Origin: JBGRQA01 sp041725895
GTDB lineage: Bacteria; Bacteroidota; Bacteroidia; Bacteroidales; Marinifilaceae
Direction of reading: 5' to 3'
DNA length: 64,000 bases
Assembly: GCA_041725895.1 (NCBI GenBank)
Contig: JBGRQA010000006.1
Span: 62,001 to 126,000, forward strand
Shown: positions 49,305-57,524 of the stretch, in pieces
Numbering within the stretch: the first letter of the stretch is position 1
Layout of the letters: every line of letters starts with the position of its first letter
Notes under the pieces: generated by a model
What the model saw: only the letters and a program-made list of their open reading frames with translations
The model's database searches: none
Told to the model about the DNA's origin: nothing
Position numbers and translations under genes: made by a program

Positions 49305-50760
49305 ACAAACGAACCACTGATTCCTTCATCTTTTGAATACGGGGCCGATTGCTCCATTCTACCAGATGAATCTCCTCACTTTCCTCAAGGTCCGACAAGA
49401 ATTGATCCTGCAATTTCCGGGTCTTGCCCTCATCGTATACCAGGGCATTCACCTCAAAATTCTGCTCAAAACTACGGATGTCCATATTGGCTGTCCCCAC
49501 AGTAGAGATAATCCCGTCCACCATCATAATTTTACTATGATTAAATCCCCTTTTGTAGAAGAAAAACCGGATGCCAGCCTCCAGCAATTCCTCAATAAAA
49601 GACAAGGTTCCCCAATAGGTCATAAAGGAATCCGATTGCTTAGGCAACATTACCCGAACATCTACTCCACTCATCGAAACTGTTTTCAAAGCCATAAGTA
49701 TGCTGGTATTGGGCATAAAATAGGGCGTTGAAATATACACATTATCTTTGGCTGAAGTAATGGCCGAGAAATAGGCTTGCAGAATGCTTGCCCAATCGGA
49801 ATCGGCACCCGAGGAGGTAATCTGAAGCAAACATTTCTCCTTCACACGGAAGTAGGGCAGGTATTTTTTATTCAACAGAACCTCCTGCCGCACAAAATAC
49901 CAATCAATCAGGAACACGATCTGCAAACTTGAGGCCCCCTCCCCTACAATTTTCAAATGGGTATCACGCCAAATCCCCAAACCTGGAATCCCATGCAAAT
50001 AGCGATCGGCAAAATTCAATCCTCCCACAAAGGCCGTCTTCCCATCCACAACTACAATCTTTCGGTGATTCCGGTAATTCACTTTACTGGTAAAAAGAGG
50101 AAAACGAACCGGTAAAAAACCATATACCTGGGCCCCTGCTTCTTCCAATTCCTGAATATATTTACTGCTCAACTTCCAACTCCCCACATCATCAAAAATT
50201 ACGCGCACCTCCACTCCTTCCCGGGCCTTACGAATCAATATCTCTTTTAACTGACCAGCCAGCTCCCCTTCCTCAATAATATAGTACTCCAGATGAATGT
50301 GATCTTTGGCTTGCTCCAGGGCTTTAAAAATTGCAGGAAAAGTCTCGTCTCCATTGTTCAGAATTTTCACCCGGTTGTATCCCGTAAGCAATGCTTTGGA
50401 GTTATTAAGAAGAAGCGTCATCACATTTTTCTTCTTGTGAATGCGTTCATCCTTAAGGAATCTATTTTTTTCCAAGCGAAGCTTTTGATCCTGACTCATC
50501 ACCTGCAACCATTTCATATCCCCCAGACCTTTTCGGGAAAACATTTTCTGTTTGCGATAGTTCTGACCAAAAAAAAGATAGAAAATAAAACCAAGGATAG
50601 GAAGTGTAACCAGAACCAGAATCCAGGAAATTGTTTTAAAAGGACTTCGATTTTCAAATACCACCAAAAGGACTGTAAACAGTATGGTTAAGGCATACAG
50701 TACCCCAAGCAACTGAATTGCGTGTACCCAAAAATCAGCCCAATTTACAATTAGAATCAT
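49288..50760 (-). CDS. cls: Cardiolipin synthase (phospholipase D family)
   Basis: Condenses phosphatidylglycerols to cardiolipin at the inner membrane. 490 residues. Two N-terminal helices (about 8-65), then two HKD motifs: NYRNHRKIVVVDG and GFNHSKIMMVDG, each followed by the glycine-rich GGLNFAD or GTANMDIRS. Length and topology fit ClsA-type enzymes. Its end overlaps the convergent 48486 gene by 17 bp, with no terminator between them. Confidence 0.93.
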   Translation of the reverse strand: MILIVNWADFWVHAIQLLGVLYALTILFTVLLVVFENRSPFKTISWILVLVTLPILGFIFYLFFGQNYRKQKMFSRKGLGDMKWLQVMSQDQKLRLEKNRFLKDERIHKKKNVMTLLLNNSKALLTGYNRVKILNNGDETFPAIFKALEQAKDHIHLEYYIIEEGELAGQLKEILIRKAREGVEVRVIFDDVGSWKLSSKYIQELEEAGAQVYGFLPVRFPLFTSKVNYRNHRKIVVVDGKTAFVGGLNFADRYLHGIPGLGIWRDTHLKIVGEGASSLQIVFLIDWYFVRQEVLLNKKYLPYFRVKEKCLLQITSSGADSDWASILQAYFSAITSAKDNVYISTPYFMPNTSILMALKTVSMSGVDVRVMLPKQSDSFMTYWGTLSFIEELLEAGIRFFFYKRGFNHSKIMMVDGIISTVGTANMDIRSFEQNFEVNALVYDEGKTRKLQDQFLSDLEESEEIHLVEWSNRPRIQKMKESVVRLFTPLL

Positions 50761-50802
50761 AATTCCAGTTTTTTCAAACGATAAGGAGTTGGCGGATGTT
50801 TG

Positions 50803-50810
50803 TATCTTTG
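50803..50810 (+). promoter_or_regulatory. -7 promoter element of prmC-recX
   Basis: TATCTTTG, exact TAnnTTTG match. The prmC ATG at 50829 is 18 bp downstream, so the leader would be very short. This box also lies within the frame that extends prmC to 50796, which argues for the shorter start. Confidence 0.55.
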
Positions 50811-50828
50811 CTTAAAATCATTTGCATT

Positions 50829-51692
50829 ATGACCGAACCGGCTACAATAAAACAGCTGATCCAATACATCAGAAAGGAATTACAGCAATACTATCCACCC
50901 CGAGAGATTGAAGGCATTTACTTCCTACTCTTTGAACATATACTAAAATACTCAAAAATTGAGATTCATCTCAATAAGGAGGAGGGAATTCATCCGGATA
51001 AGATAAAAAAAATAAAAGAAGCCATTGTGGAACTAAAAACCCACAAACCCATTCAATACATTCTAGGCTGTACCGAATTCTACGAAATGGAATTCAAAGT
51101 AAACGAACACACCCTGATTCCCCGTCCCGAAACCGAGGAATTGGTTCACTGGATTCTACAGGAAAATCAAGAAAAAGCGGCTCAAATTCTGGATATTGGC
51201 AGCGGCAGCGGTTGCATCCCCATTTCATTGGCAAAAAACCTACCCGAAGCCAAAGTTCTATCTGTTGACATTTCGGAGGGAGCTCTTGCTACAGCAATTG
51301 AAAATGCCAGTTTAAACGAGGTGAATGTTGCTTTTGAGCAAAGAGATATTCTAAAGTGGAAAGATTACGAATGGGAGGTTCCATTCGACATTATCGTCAG
51401 CAATCCGCCCTACGTCCGGGAATCAGAGAAACAGGCCATGGAGCCCAATGTACTAAAATATGAACCGGATTCCGCCCTTTTCGTCAGCGATTCCGATCCC
51501 CTAATTTTTTACAGAACCATTGCGAATTTCGCCAACATACATCTGAAAAAAGGGGGAAAACTCTATTTTGAAATCAATGAATACCTGGGCAACGAGATGG
51601 TGAGCCTGTTGGAACAAACAGGCTATCAGAATGTACAGTTAAAAAAAGATATTAACGGACGCGACCGAATGGTATGCGCCATAAAGCATTAG
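50829..51692 (+). CDS. prmC: Release factor glutamine methyltransferase
   Basis: Methylates the GGQ glutamine of RF1 and RF2. 287 residues. An N-terminal five-helix domain (through about 80), then a Rossmann methyltransferase domain with ILDIGSGSGCIPISLAK (SAM loop) and the catalytic IVSNPPYV (NPPY), and the substrate-pocket motif LIPRPETEELV. The ATG at 50829 is chosen since a promoter box precedes it. recX follows by 2 bp. Confidence 0.93.
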   Translation: MTEPATIKQLIQYIRKELQQYYPPREIEGIYFLLFEHILKYSKIEIHLNKEEGIHPDKIKKIKEAIVELKTHKPIQYILGCTEFYEMEFKVNEHTLIPRPETEELVHWILQENQEKAAQILDIGSGSGCIPISLAKNLPEAKVLSVDISEGALATAIENASLNEVNVAFEQRDILKWKDYEWEVPFDIIVSNPPYVRESEKQAMEPNVLKYEPDSALFVSDSDPLIFYRTIANFANIHLKKGGKLYFEINEYLGNEMVSLLEQTGYQNVQLKKDINGRDRMVCAIKH

Positions 51693-51694
51693 CA

Positions 51695-52177
51695 ATGTAC
51701 TACCGTAAATCAAAACCTCAGGCTCTTGATGCATCCGAGGCCCTGGCCCGATCCCAGGAATTATGCAGCAGACAGGAAAAATGCAAATCCGAGATCCGAA
51801 AAAAACTGATCAATTGGCAAATCCCGGAAGATCAACAGGACGAAATTCTTTCATCGCTGGAGGAGGATCGGTTTATCAATGAATCACGCTACACAGAGTT
51901 CTTCGTAAAGGATAAATTCAGATTCAACAAATGGGGGCGAATAAAAATATCCTATCAACTAAGGATGAAGGAAATTCCAAATACAATCATTAGCAATGCT
52001 CTCGAAACTATTTCCGAAAAAGAATACCTGGAGACCCTGGAAGAATTATTGAATCAAAAACGCAGAAGCTTAAAGGATCAAGATGTCTACCAATTAAAAG
52101 CCAAACTGCTACGATTTGCCCAGGGACGAGGTTTTGAACCTCATCTCACGCTTACCCTGCTTGAAAAGGTACTATAG
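51695..52177 (+). CDS. recX: RecX-family regulator of RecA
   Basis: Binds the RecA filament and modulates it. 160 residues of three-helix tandem repeats: QELCSRQEKCKSEIRKKLIN, then ILSSLEEDRFINESRYTEFF, a conserved KDKFRFNKWGRIKISYQLR and a final repeat. ATG 51695 is 2 bp after the prmC stop; a longer start at 51674 would overlap prmC by 19 bp. RecX usually accompanies recA; here it is coupled to prmC instead. Confidence 0.88.
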   Translation: MYYRKSKPQALDASEALARSQELCSRQEKCKSEIRKKLINWQIPEDQQDEILSSLEEDRFINESRYTEFFVKDKFRFNKWGRIKISYQLRMKEIPNTIISNALETISEKEYLETLEELLNQKRRSLKDQDVYQLKAKLLRFAQGRGFEPHLTLTLLEKVL

Positions 52178-52206
52178 GTCCATAAAAAACAGGCATGATT
52201 ATTGTT

Positions 52207-52214
52207 TAACTTTG
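52207..52214 (+). promoter_or_regulatory. -7 promoter element of the LPP20-like pair
   Basis: TAACTTTG, exact TAnnTTTG match, 102 bp before the ATG at 52317. It lies just after recX, so the downstream pair can be expressed on its own. Confidence 0.5.
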
Positions 52215-52316
52215 CAGGAGTAACTACATTTATATTCTGTTCAAATGAATTTAAATTATCTGTTCATCCTGTAGATTAAAACATTAAGCTTTTTAAGACT
52301 CTATAAATTCGAATCT

Positions 52317-53717
52317 ATGATAAAATATTTACGCTACAGCCTTTTCCTTTCACTGCTCATTTTCTTTATGGGAGTTGGAAACACGGCTTTTGGACGAAAA
52401 ATCCCCAAATGGGTAAGAAACCGTCCGGTAAAAAAAGAATTCTATATCGGTATTGGAATGGCAAAAAATACCGGGACGGATCAAAACTATATGCAAGTGG
52501 CCAAAAGCAATGCCCTCAACGATCTTTGCTCAGAGATTTCAGTAATGGTTTCCTCCAATTCCGTTTTGCATCAATTTGAGAACAATTACGAATTCAAGGA
52601 AGAATTTGAAGCCAAAACCCGCACTTCGCTGCGTCAAAACCTGGAAGGCTATGAGCTGGTCGCTTCGTGGTACAACAAAAGAGAGAAGGAATACTGGGTG
52701 TACTATCAGCTCTCTCGTCAGAAATATGAGCTACTGAAAAGAATTAAGCTGAACAAAGCAAAAAAACTAGCCGAAACCTTCTTCCAGCAAGCCAAACAAA
52801 ATGAGCAGAAACTTGATCTATTCCAAGCCTTAAACTACTATGCAAAAGCATTGGATGCCATCAAAGATCATTTGGACGAAGATCTATCGGTTATGACACT
52901 TGACGGCAAAATCAACCTGGGGTGCGACATCTACAACTCCATACAGAATGTATTCCAACGAATCCAGTTGCAACCAAAGAACAAATCCATTCGGATAGAT
53001 ATCTCCACTGCTCCCAAGGATCCCCTTTTGATCGAAGCCACCTGGCTGGGAAATGAAGGGGAACAGGCTATTTCGCAACTTCCCCTTCAATTCCACTTTT
53101 CAAAAGGGGATGGAATCCTGAATTCAGAAGTAAAAACCGATTCGGAAGGAATTGCCACCTCAAATCTTTCAAAGGTTACCTCCAAGCAAAAGCTTCAGGA
53201 AATTGAAGTAAGCCTTAATCTTTCCTCCATTTTGGGAGAGAATTGTGAAAACAAAAAATTGAACAGCTTGTTCTTCACTCCTGAATCGGTTCCCTCGTGT
53301 AAAATTCTTTTGAACGTAGAACGCCTCACTGCCTTTATGGATTTTGAGGAAAAGATATTTGGAAATACATCTCAACGAAGCATTCTTAAAAACAATTTCA
53401 AAAAGGAGCTGTCGGAAAATTTCTTCTCTTTTACCAATCAGAAAGGGGATGCTAAAGTACTGCTAAACATCCGCACCAATGTAACCAAAGGAGAAATTAA
53501 GGAAGGACGCAACTACAAAGTTTATATTGTATACCTGGATTGCTTTATATCCTTAACCGATGCCAAAAGCGGAATGGAGATTTTTAACGATGCATTGTAC
53601 GAAATCAAGGGAATGAAACCCATCTCCTATGAATATGCAGTAAAAGAAGCCTACGAAGAGGTAATCAACGAAATCCACAACAACATTATACCCAAGTTAA
53701 ATCAATTGGATTTATAA
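52317..53717 (+). CDS. LPP20-like exported protein, large
   Basis: 466 residues with a signal peptide (about 1-28) and no lipobox. The LPP20-like domain (about 30-150) has RKIPKWVRNRPVKKEFYIGI, then repeated Ala/Asn helices and VASWYNKREKEYWVYYQLSR. A TPR-like helical segment (ETFFQQAKQNEQKLDLFQAL) and a C-terminal beta part with a second conserved block (VLLNIRTNVTKGEIKEGRNY) follow. Outer-membrane or periplasmic location is likely. The next gene is a smaller LPP20-like lipoprotein, so the two may interact. Confidence 0.75.
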   Translation: MIKYLRYSLFLSLLIFFMGVGNTAFGRKIPKWVRNRPVKKEFYIGIGMAKNTGTDQNYMQVAKSNALNDLCSEISVMVSSNSVLHQFENNYEFKEEFEAKTRTSLRQNLEGYELVASWYNKREKEYWVYYQLSRQKYELLKRIKLNKAKKLAETFFQQAKQNEQKLDLFQALNYYAKALDAIKDHLDEDLSVMTLDGKINLGCDIYNSIQNVFQRIQLQPKNKSIRIDISTAPKDPLLIEATWLGNEGEQAISQLPLQFHFSKGDGILNSEVKTDSEGIATSNLSKVTSKQKLQEIEVSLNLSSILGENCENKKLNSLFFTPESVPSCKILLNVERLTAFMDFEEKIFGNTSQRSILKNNFKKELSENFFSFTNQKGDAKVLLNIRTNVTKGEIKEGRNYKVYIVYLDCFISLTDAKSGMEIFNDALYEIKGMKPISYEYAVKEAYEEVINEIHNNIIPKLNQLDL

Positions 53718-53777
53718 GGTATCTGGGATGAAAAAATTCCCTGCCAAATAAAATTGTCAAACATTAAATTTACTCAA

Positions 53778-54380
53778 ATGAAATCAAACATTGTAAAAAA
53801 GACTAGCTTATACCTTGGAATGGCTTTTGTAATTGCAAGCGGAATGGTTTCCTGTAAATCAGGTGAAAAAGCCGTATCTGTTAAGCAACAGGGTGAAAGA
53901 TTGATAGAAGTACATTGTACCGGAAGCGATTATCAAAGCGATAAAAAGCATTTCCGCGCAACCGCAATTGGCGAAAGTATGGACCAGATGGTAGCCAAGA
54001 GAAAAGCAGGAACCAATGCCAAAGCAGAACTGGCCAGCCTGATCCAAACCACCATCAAAGGAACCATAGACAACTACGTAAACTCTACCGAACTGAACAA
54101 TGTAGAGCAAGTAGAGGAGCGTTTCGAAGGTTTAACCCGCGAAGTTATCCACCAACAGTTGAACAACATCAAAATCATTTGCGAGAAACAAACCATTACC
54201 ACTCAAAACAAATACAAAACCTACCTGGCCCTGGAAATGAGCGCAGAGGATTTGGAGAAAGCCATCGAGCAGAAGCTATCTGCTGATGAGAAACTGAAAG
54301 TGGATTACGACTACGAAAAGTTCAAAAAAACCTTCGAAGCAGAAATGCAGAAGTTGGAAGCACAACAAAGAGGTTTCTAA
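53778..54380 (+). CDS. LPP20-like lipoprotein, small
   Basis: 200 residues with lipobox MVSCKS near 26. LPP20-like domain: FRATAIGESMDQMVAKRKA and TNAKAELASLIQTTIKGTID, then LTREVIHQQLNNIKIICEKQ and a final helix. ATG 53778 begins the signal peptide. Together with the larger upstream protein it forms a two-gene unit closed by a strong terminator at 54400-54432. Confidence 0.82.
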   Translation: MKSNIVKKTSLYLGMAFVIASGMVSCKSGEKAVSVKQQGERLIEVHCTGSDYQSDKKHFRATAIGESMDQMVAKRKAGTNAKAELASLIQTTIKGTIDNYVNSTELNNVEQVEERFEGLTREVIHQQLNNIKIICEKQTITTQNKYKTYLALEMSAEDLEKAIEQKLSADEKLKVDYDYEKFKKTFEAEMQKLEAQQRGF

Positions 54381-54399
54381 ACCCCAAATCATATCATAA

Positions 54400-54432
54400 A
54401 AAAAGCCTGACAAAAGTACTGTCAGGCTTTTT
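54400..54432 (+). terminator. Terminator of the LPP20-like pair
   Basis: Perfect 12-bp stem AAAAAGCCTGAC / GTCAGGCTTTTT with loop AAAAGTACT and a T-run. Confidence 0.9.
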
Positions 54433-54593
54433 TTGTACAAGTCTTTGAAGTACAAATGCCTTACCCATCAAGCGAAATCCCCCTTTAATTCTTAATCCAC
54501 ACACAATAGAAAAGACTCTTACGGATATCATGCCTAAAACGAACTCCAATGAAAAGCGATAGCAATTATCGTCACAAATAAAGGCGTAAAAAA

Positions 54594-54624
54594 AGCGGAT
54601 AACTTTTTGGAGAAGCTATCCGCT
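54594..54624 (-). terminator. Terminator of the outer-membrane barrel gene
   Basis: AGCGGATA / TATCCGCT stem; on the minus strand it is followed by seven T. Lies just after the gene at 54647-55372. Confidence 0.75.
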
Positions 54625-54646
54625 ATTCAATTGATTTATTCCCTAC

Positions 54647-55372
54647 TTATTTCTTTCCAAAGAAATAACTAACGGAGAAGGAAAGTACACGGTTGGAGCT
54701 TTTATAATCTTTAGCATCAAAACCATCTTCTCCCTTTTTGTCAGGAGTAAGATTTGCCAATCCTAAAGAGTAACCTACATTGAACAACATTGGGCCGGTT
54801 TGGTAACCAACTCCAAAGTTCAAACCATAATCAAACCCACGCATGTACTCATCATCATTATCGTCATCAAAATCCTCCTCTCCAACTTCACTCTTAAATT
54901 TGATATCACATTCAAAGGAATCGCTTTCAGTTTCCCCATTATAAGTTTCTGTCCATTCCTCTTTTACCTTTCCACTAATTCCAAAGGCCACATAAGGTCC
55001 GGCGTACAGCTGAAAATCGTTCATTTTGTAAGCAATATTCACAGGTACCTCAAGATAGTTTACTTTGTATTTCCTTTCGTAACTCTCACTCCAATTACTC
55101 TCAGCAGAACTGTTTTCTACTTTATATCCCTTTCGGGTCAACATTACACCAGACTGAAGGGCCCATTTCTCTTGAATTTCATATTCAGCCGTTACACCAA
55201 AGGCATATCCTGTCAACATTTTGGTATCCGACTCAACCTCACTGTCTTTAAAATTCTGAGCAATATCAGCCAAATTCAGACCAACTTTCACACCAAATTT
55301 GATTTGGGCATTAGAAAGAAAGGTAGTAGCCACTAATACAATGGCAATTGCAAATTTCATTAGGTTTTTCAT
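54647..55372 (-). CDS. Outer-membrane beta-barrel protein, PorT/OmpW-like size
   Basis: 241 residues with a signal peptide (MKNLMKFAIAIVLVATTFLSNAQ). Eight or so amphipathic strands follow (IKFGVKVGLNLADIA, YAFGVTAEYEIQEKW, VNYLEVPVNIAYK, YGLNFGVGYQTGPM) ending in RVLSFSVSYFFGKK. Acidic loops (EVGEEDFDDDNDDEY) may bind Ca2+. Member of the outer-membrane beta-barrel (PF13568-like) group of Bacteroidota; function unknown. A promoter box lies about 105 bp upstream. Confidence 0.85.
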   Translation of the reverse strand: MKNLMKFAIAIVLVATTFLSNAQIKFGVKVGLNLADIAQNFKDSEVESDTKMLTGYAFGVTAEYEIQEKWALQSGVMLTRKGYKVENSSAESNWSESYERKYKVNYLEVPVNIAYKMNDFQLYAGPYVAFGISGKVKEEWTETYNGETESDSFECDIKFKSEVGEEDFDDDNDDEYMRGFDYGLNFGVGYQTGPMLFNVGYSLGLANLTPDKKGEDGFDAKDYKSSNRVLSFSVSYFFGKK

Positions 55373-55822
55373 GATAAATTAAATTTAAATATACTCTTGC
55401 CAATAGCAGTCATCCTACCAACTGCGCGAGATTCGTCTTTACTCCCCCAATTGGTATTCCGAGTCTAAAAGCGTGCAAACATAACAAATTTATCACTGCC
55501 AACAACAACAAAAACAACCATTTCAAGACACTTTCAACAAGCCAATATAGCACTGTGTACAAACACGTTGTGCAAACTAGAATCATAAGACATCCCACTT
55601 CACACACAAAACAAACAACAACATAAGATCAAACCTACAGACACAAAAACCAAACAACAACAAAGTTATTTTACATGTAAAACCCTATGCTACATCTCAC
55701 AAAATTCAATCGCAAAACATTAATTCCCTATTGAAACAAAATCTCAAGTAAGACCTGCCCTTTAATGAGCAGTATTTATTTCTGAAATACTGGAATTTAT
55801 TGGATCCAATCACCTCAGCCTA
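55373..55822. other. 450-bp A/C-rich spacer
   Basis: Contains many AACAAC/ACAAAC words at about 55500-55670. One promoter-like box is seen (55476-55483). No supported gene on either strand. Confidence 0.6.
55476..55483 (-). promoter_or_regulatory. -7 promoter element of the barrel gene
   Basis: TATGTTTG on the minus strand, exact TAnnTTTG match, implying a leader of about 95 nt. Confidence 0.45.
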
Positions 55823-56560
55823 TCAAAACATTTCTGCCAGCTCATGCAATCGGTTCTGGGCCATGGGCAATTCTTTTTCAATATCTCCATTTTTTAGAAC
55901 ACAAATACGCTCCTTACGATTAACTGCTTTCAAGTAATTTAAATTGACCAGGATGGAACGGCTAATTCGAAAAAACAATTCTCTGGGCAGTTGACTTTCC
56001 ACCAATCCAAGTGTGGTGGAAGTCGTAAGTTTTCGATTGTCCAGCATACAAATACGCGTGTAGTTGCCATCTGCTTCACAGTACAGTATTTCTTCCGGTT
56101 TGATAATTTCAAAGCCCACACGACTATTCACCCGCAAGCGATGGTTCTGTTTCAAGCGGATTAATAATTCGGTCATATTTTCCCGTTCCAACTCCTCCTC
56201 TTCCAAAGCATACAAACGCTTTAAACATATTCTTATATCTGTTTCCTCAACTGGCTTTAACAAATAATCCACCACTGATGCTCTGATGGCCTGGATGGCA
56301 TAACGTTGGTGCTGAGCTACCATCACTACCCGGGGTTGTTCACCTACCTGGGTTAACTCATGAATAAAATCAAATCCACTCTTTCCGGGGAGATCAGCAT
56401 CCAAAAAAATCAAGTTGGGCTTTTGAGTAATAAAACAACGCAAAGCCTCTTCGGTGGAACTAGCTTCCAATATATTGCAATGGGCTTCTACCTTTCGAAT
56501 TTGCTGAGAAAGTTTTTCCCGACTCTTTGCGTCGGCATCAACAAGCAGGAATGTATACAT
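55823..56560 (-). CDS. LytTR-type response regulator
   Basis: 245 residues. Receiver domain (1-120) with the acidic pair near the start (LLVDADAKS), phospho-acceptor Asp in LIFLDADLPGKSG and the Lys of YLLKPVEET. The LytTR DNA-binding domain (about 145-245) follows: VNSRVGFEIIKPEEILYCEA, NYTRICMLD and FFRISRSILVNLNYLK. No histidine kinase of the LytS/YpdA type lies beside it, so its partner is elsewhere. Confidence 0.92.
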   Translation of the reverse strand: MYTFLLVDADAKSREKLSQQIRKVEAHCNILEASSTEEALRCFITQKPNLIFLDADLPGKSGFDFIHELTQVGEQPRVVMVAQHQRYAIQAIRASVVDYLLKPVEETDIRICLKRLYALEEEELERENMTELLIRLKQNHRLRVNSRVGFEIIKPEEILYCEADGNYTRICMLDNRKLTTSTTLGLVESQLPRELFFRISRSILVNLNYLKAVNRKERICVLKNGDIEKELPMAQNRLHELAEMF

Positions 56561-56771
56561 GATAAGGGAATTTAGAATTATACCACCAAAATCTAAATTA
56601 TTTTTTGTGTATAAAATAACCCGAAGGAGTAGATCGATTTTGGAACTTTCCCAGCCCTAAAAAAAATTATACGCCACTGTTTCAAACCAATGTTTCATCA
56701 GATTTTTGGCCTAAAATTTTATGATAATCATCTGATTTATTATCTTCATCAAACCCTAATATTACATCCCA

Positions 56772-57434
56772 ATGAAAATACTGATAATCGAAGATCACCC
56801 TCTACTAAAAACTGCAATGGAAGGCATGCTACTTACATTACTTCCAAATGCTAAGATCCAAAGTTTCAGCTACCCTTCACTTGCCCTGCCCATCGTTCAG
56901 AACCACCCTGTGGATTTGATGCTGGTAGATCTGGAATACAGCAATGGGGAGTGTGGCATCCAATTCGTAAAAGAGGTAAAACAGAAAAGGTCGCAGATTC
57001 GGGCCATTGCCTACACCAGCCACAAGCTCAACCAGATTCTGAAGGACATCCGGAACGCCAGATTCAACTCCTACATCAACAAAGATGCCAACGAAGGGGA
57101 AGTGAGCGAAACCATCGAAGCTGTTTTGCAAAGACCGGAAAATAGTTTCTACGAGTCTAGCTCTTTTATCAAGCACCGCAAGACCATAGAAGAGCAAGAA
57201 GCCCGCTACTATAGCTCCGATTACGAGAAGCTGAAATCGCTCACCAAAACCGAGAAGAAGGCGTTTCAACTCATCGCAGAAGAAAACACCAGCAGTAATA
57301 GCCAACTGGCCGAAAAGCTGGGAGTTCAACTCAACACCCTGAAAAAACACATGAATCACATCTACCGAAAATTGGGAGTAAAGAGCAAGGACGGGATCAA
57401 ACACTTCTCGGAACGAACGGGGATGAAAGAGTAG
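56772..57434 (+). CDS. NarL/FixJ-type response regulator
   Basis: 220 residues. Receiver: MKILIIEDHPLLKTAMEGML, phospho-Asp in DLMLVDLEYSNGE, AIAYTS and the Lys in SYINKDAN. A linker of about 30 residues leads to a LuxR-type HTH: LTKTEKKAFQLIAEENTSSN, QLAEKLGVQLNTLKKHMNHI, YRKLGVKSK. The helix-turn-helix matches the NarL class in spacing. It faces the sensor kinase at 57525-59360; the two are the likely two-component pair. Confidence 0.9.
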   Translation: MKILIIEDHPLLKTAMEGMLLTLLPNAKIQSFSYPSLALPIVQNHPVDLMLVDLEYSNGECGIQFVKEVKQKRSQIRAIAYTSHKLNQILKDIRNARFNSYINKDANEGEVSETIEAVLQRPENSFYESSSFIKHRKTIEEQEARYYSSDYEKLKSLTKTEKKAFQLIAEENTSSNSQLAEKLGVQLNTLKKHMNHIYRKLGVKSKDGIKHFSERTGMKE

Positions 57435-57486
57435 CAAGTATCAAGCCACTAGTAACAAGAAACTCCCTCTTACTACTTGATACTTG
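57435..57486. terminator. Bidirectional terminator-like inverted repeat, ACTTG-rich
   Basis: CAAGTATCAAG (57435-57445) and its exact complement CTTGATACTTG (57476-57486) lie between convergent genes. ACTTGTAACTTGTCACTTG continues to about 57514. Confidence 0.55.
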
Positions 57487-57524
57487 TCACCGACTACTTG
57501 TAACTTGTCACTTGAGGCTTACAA

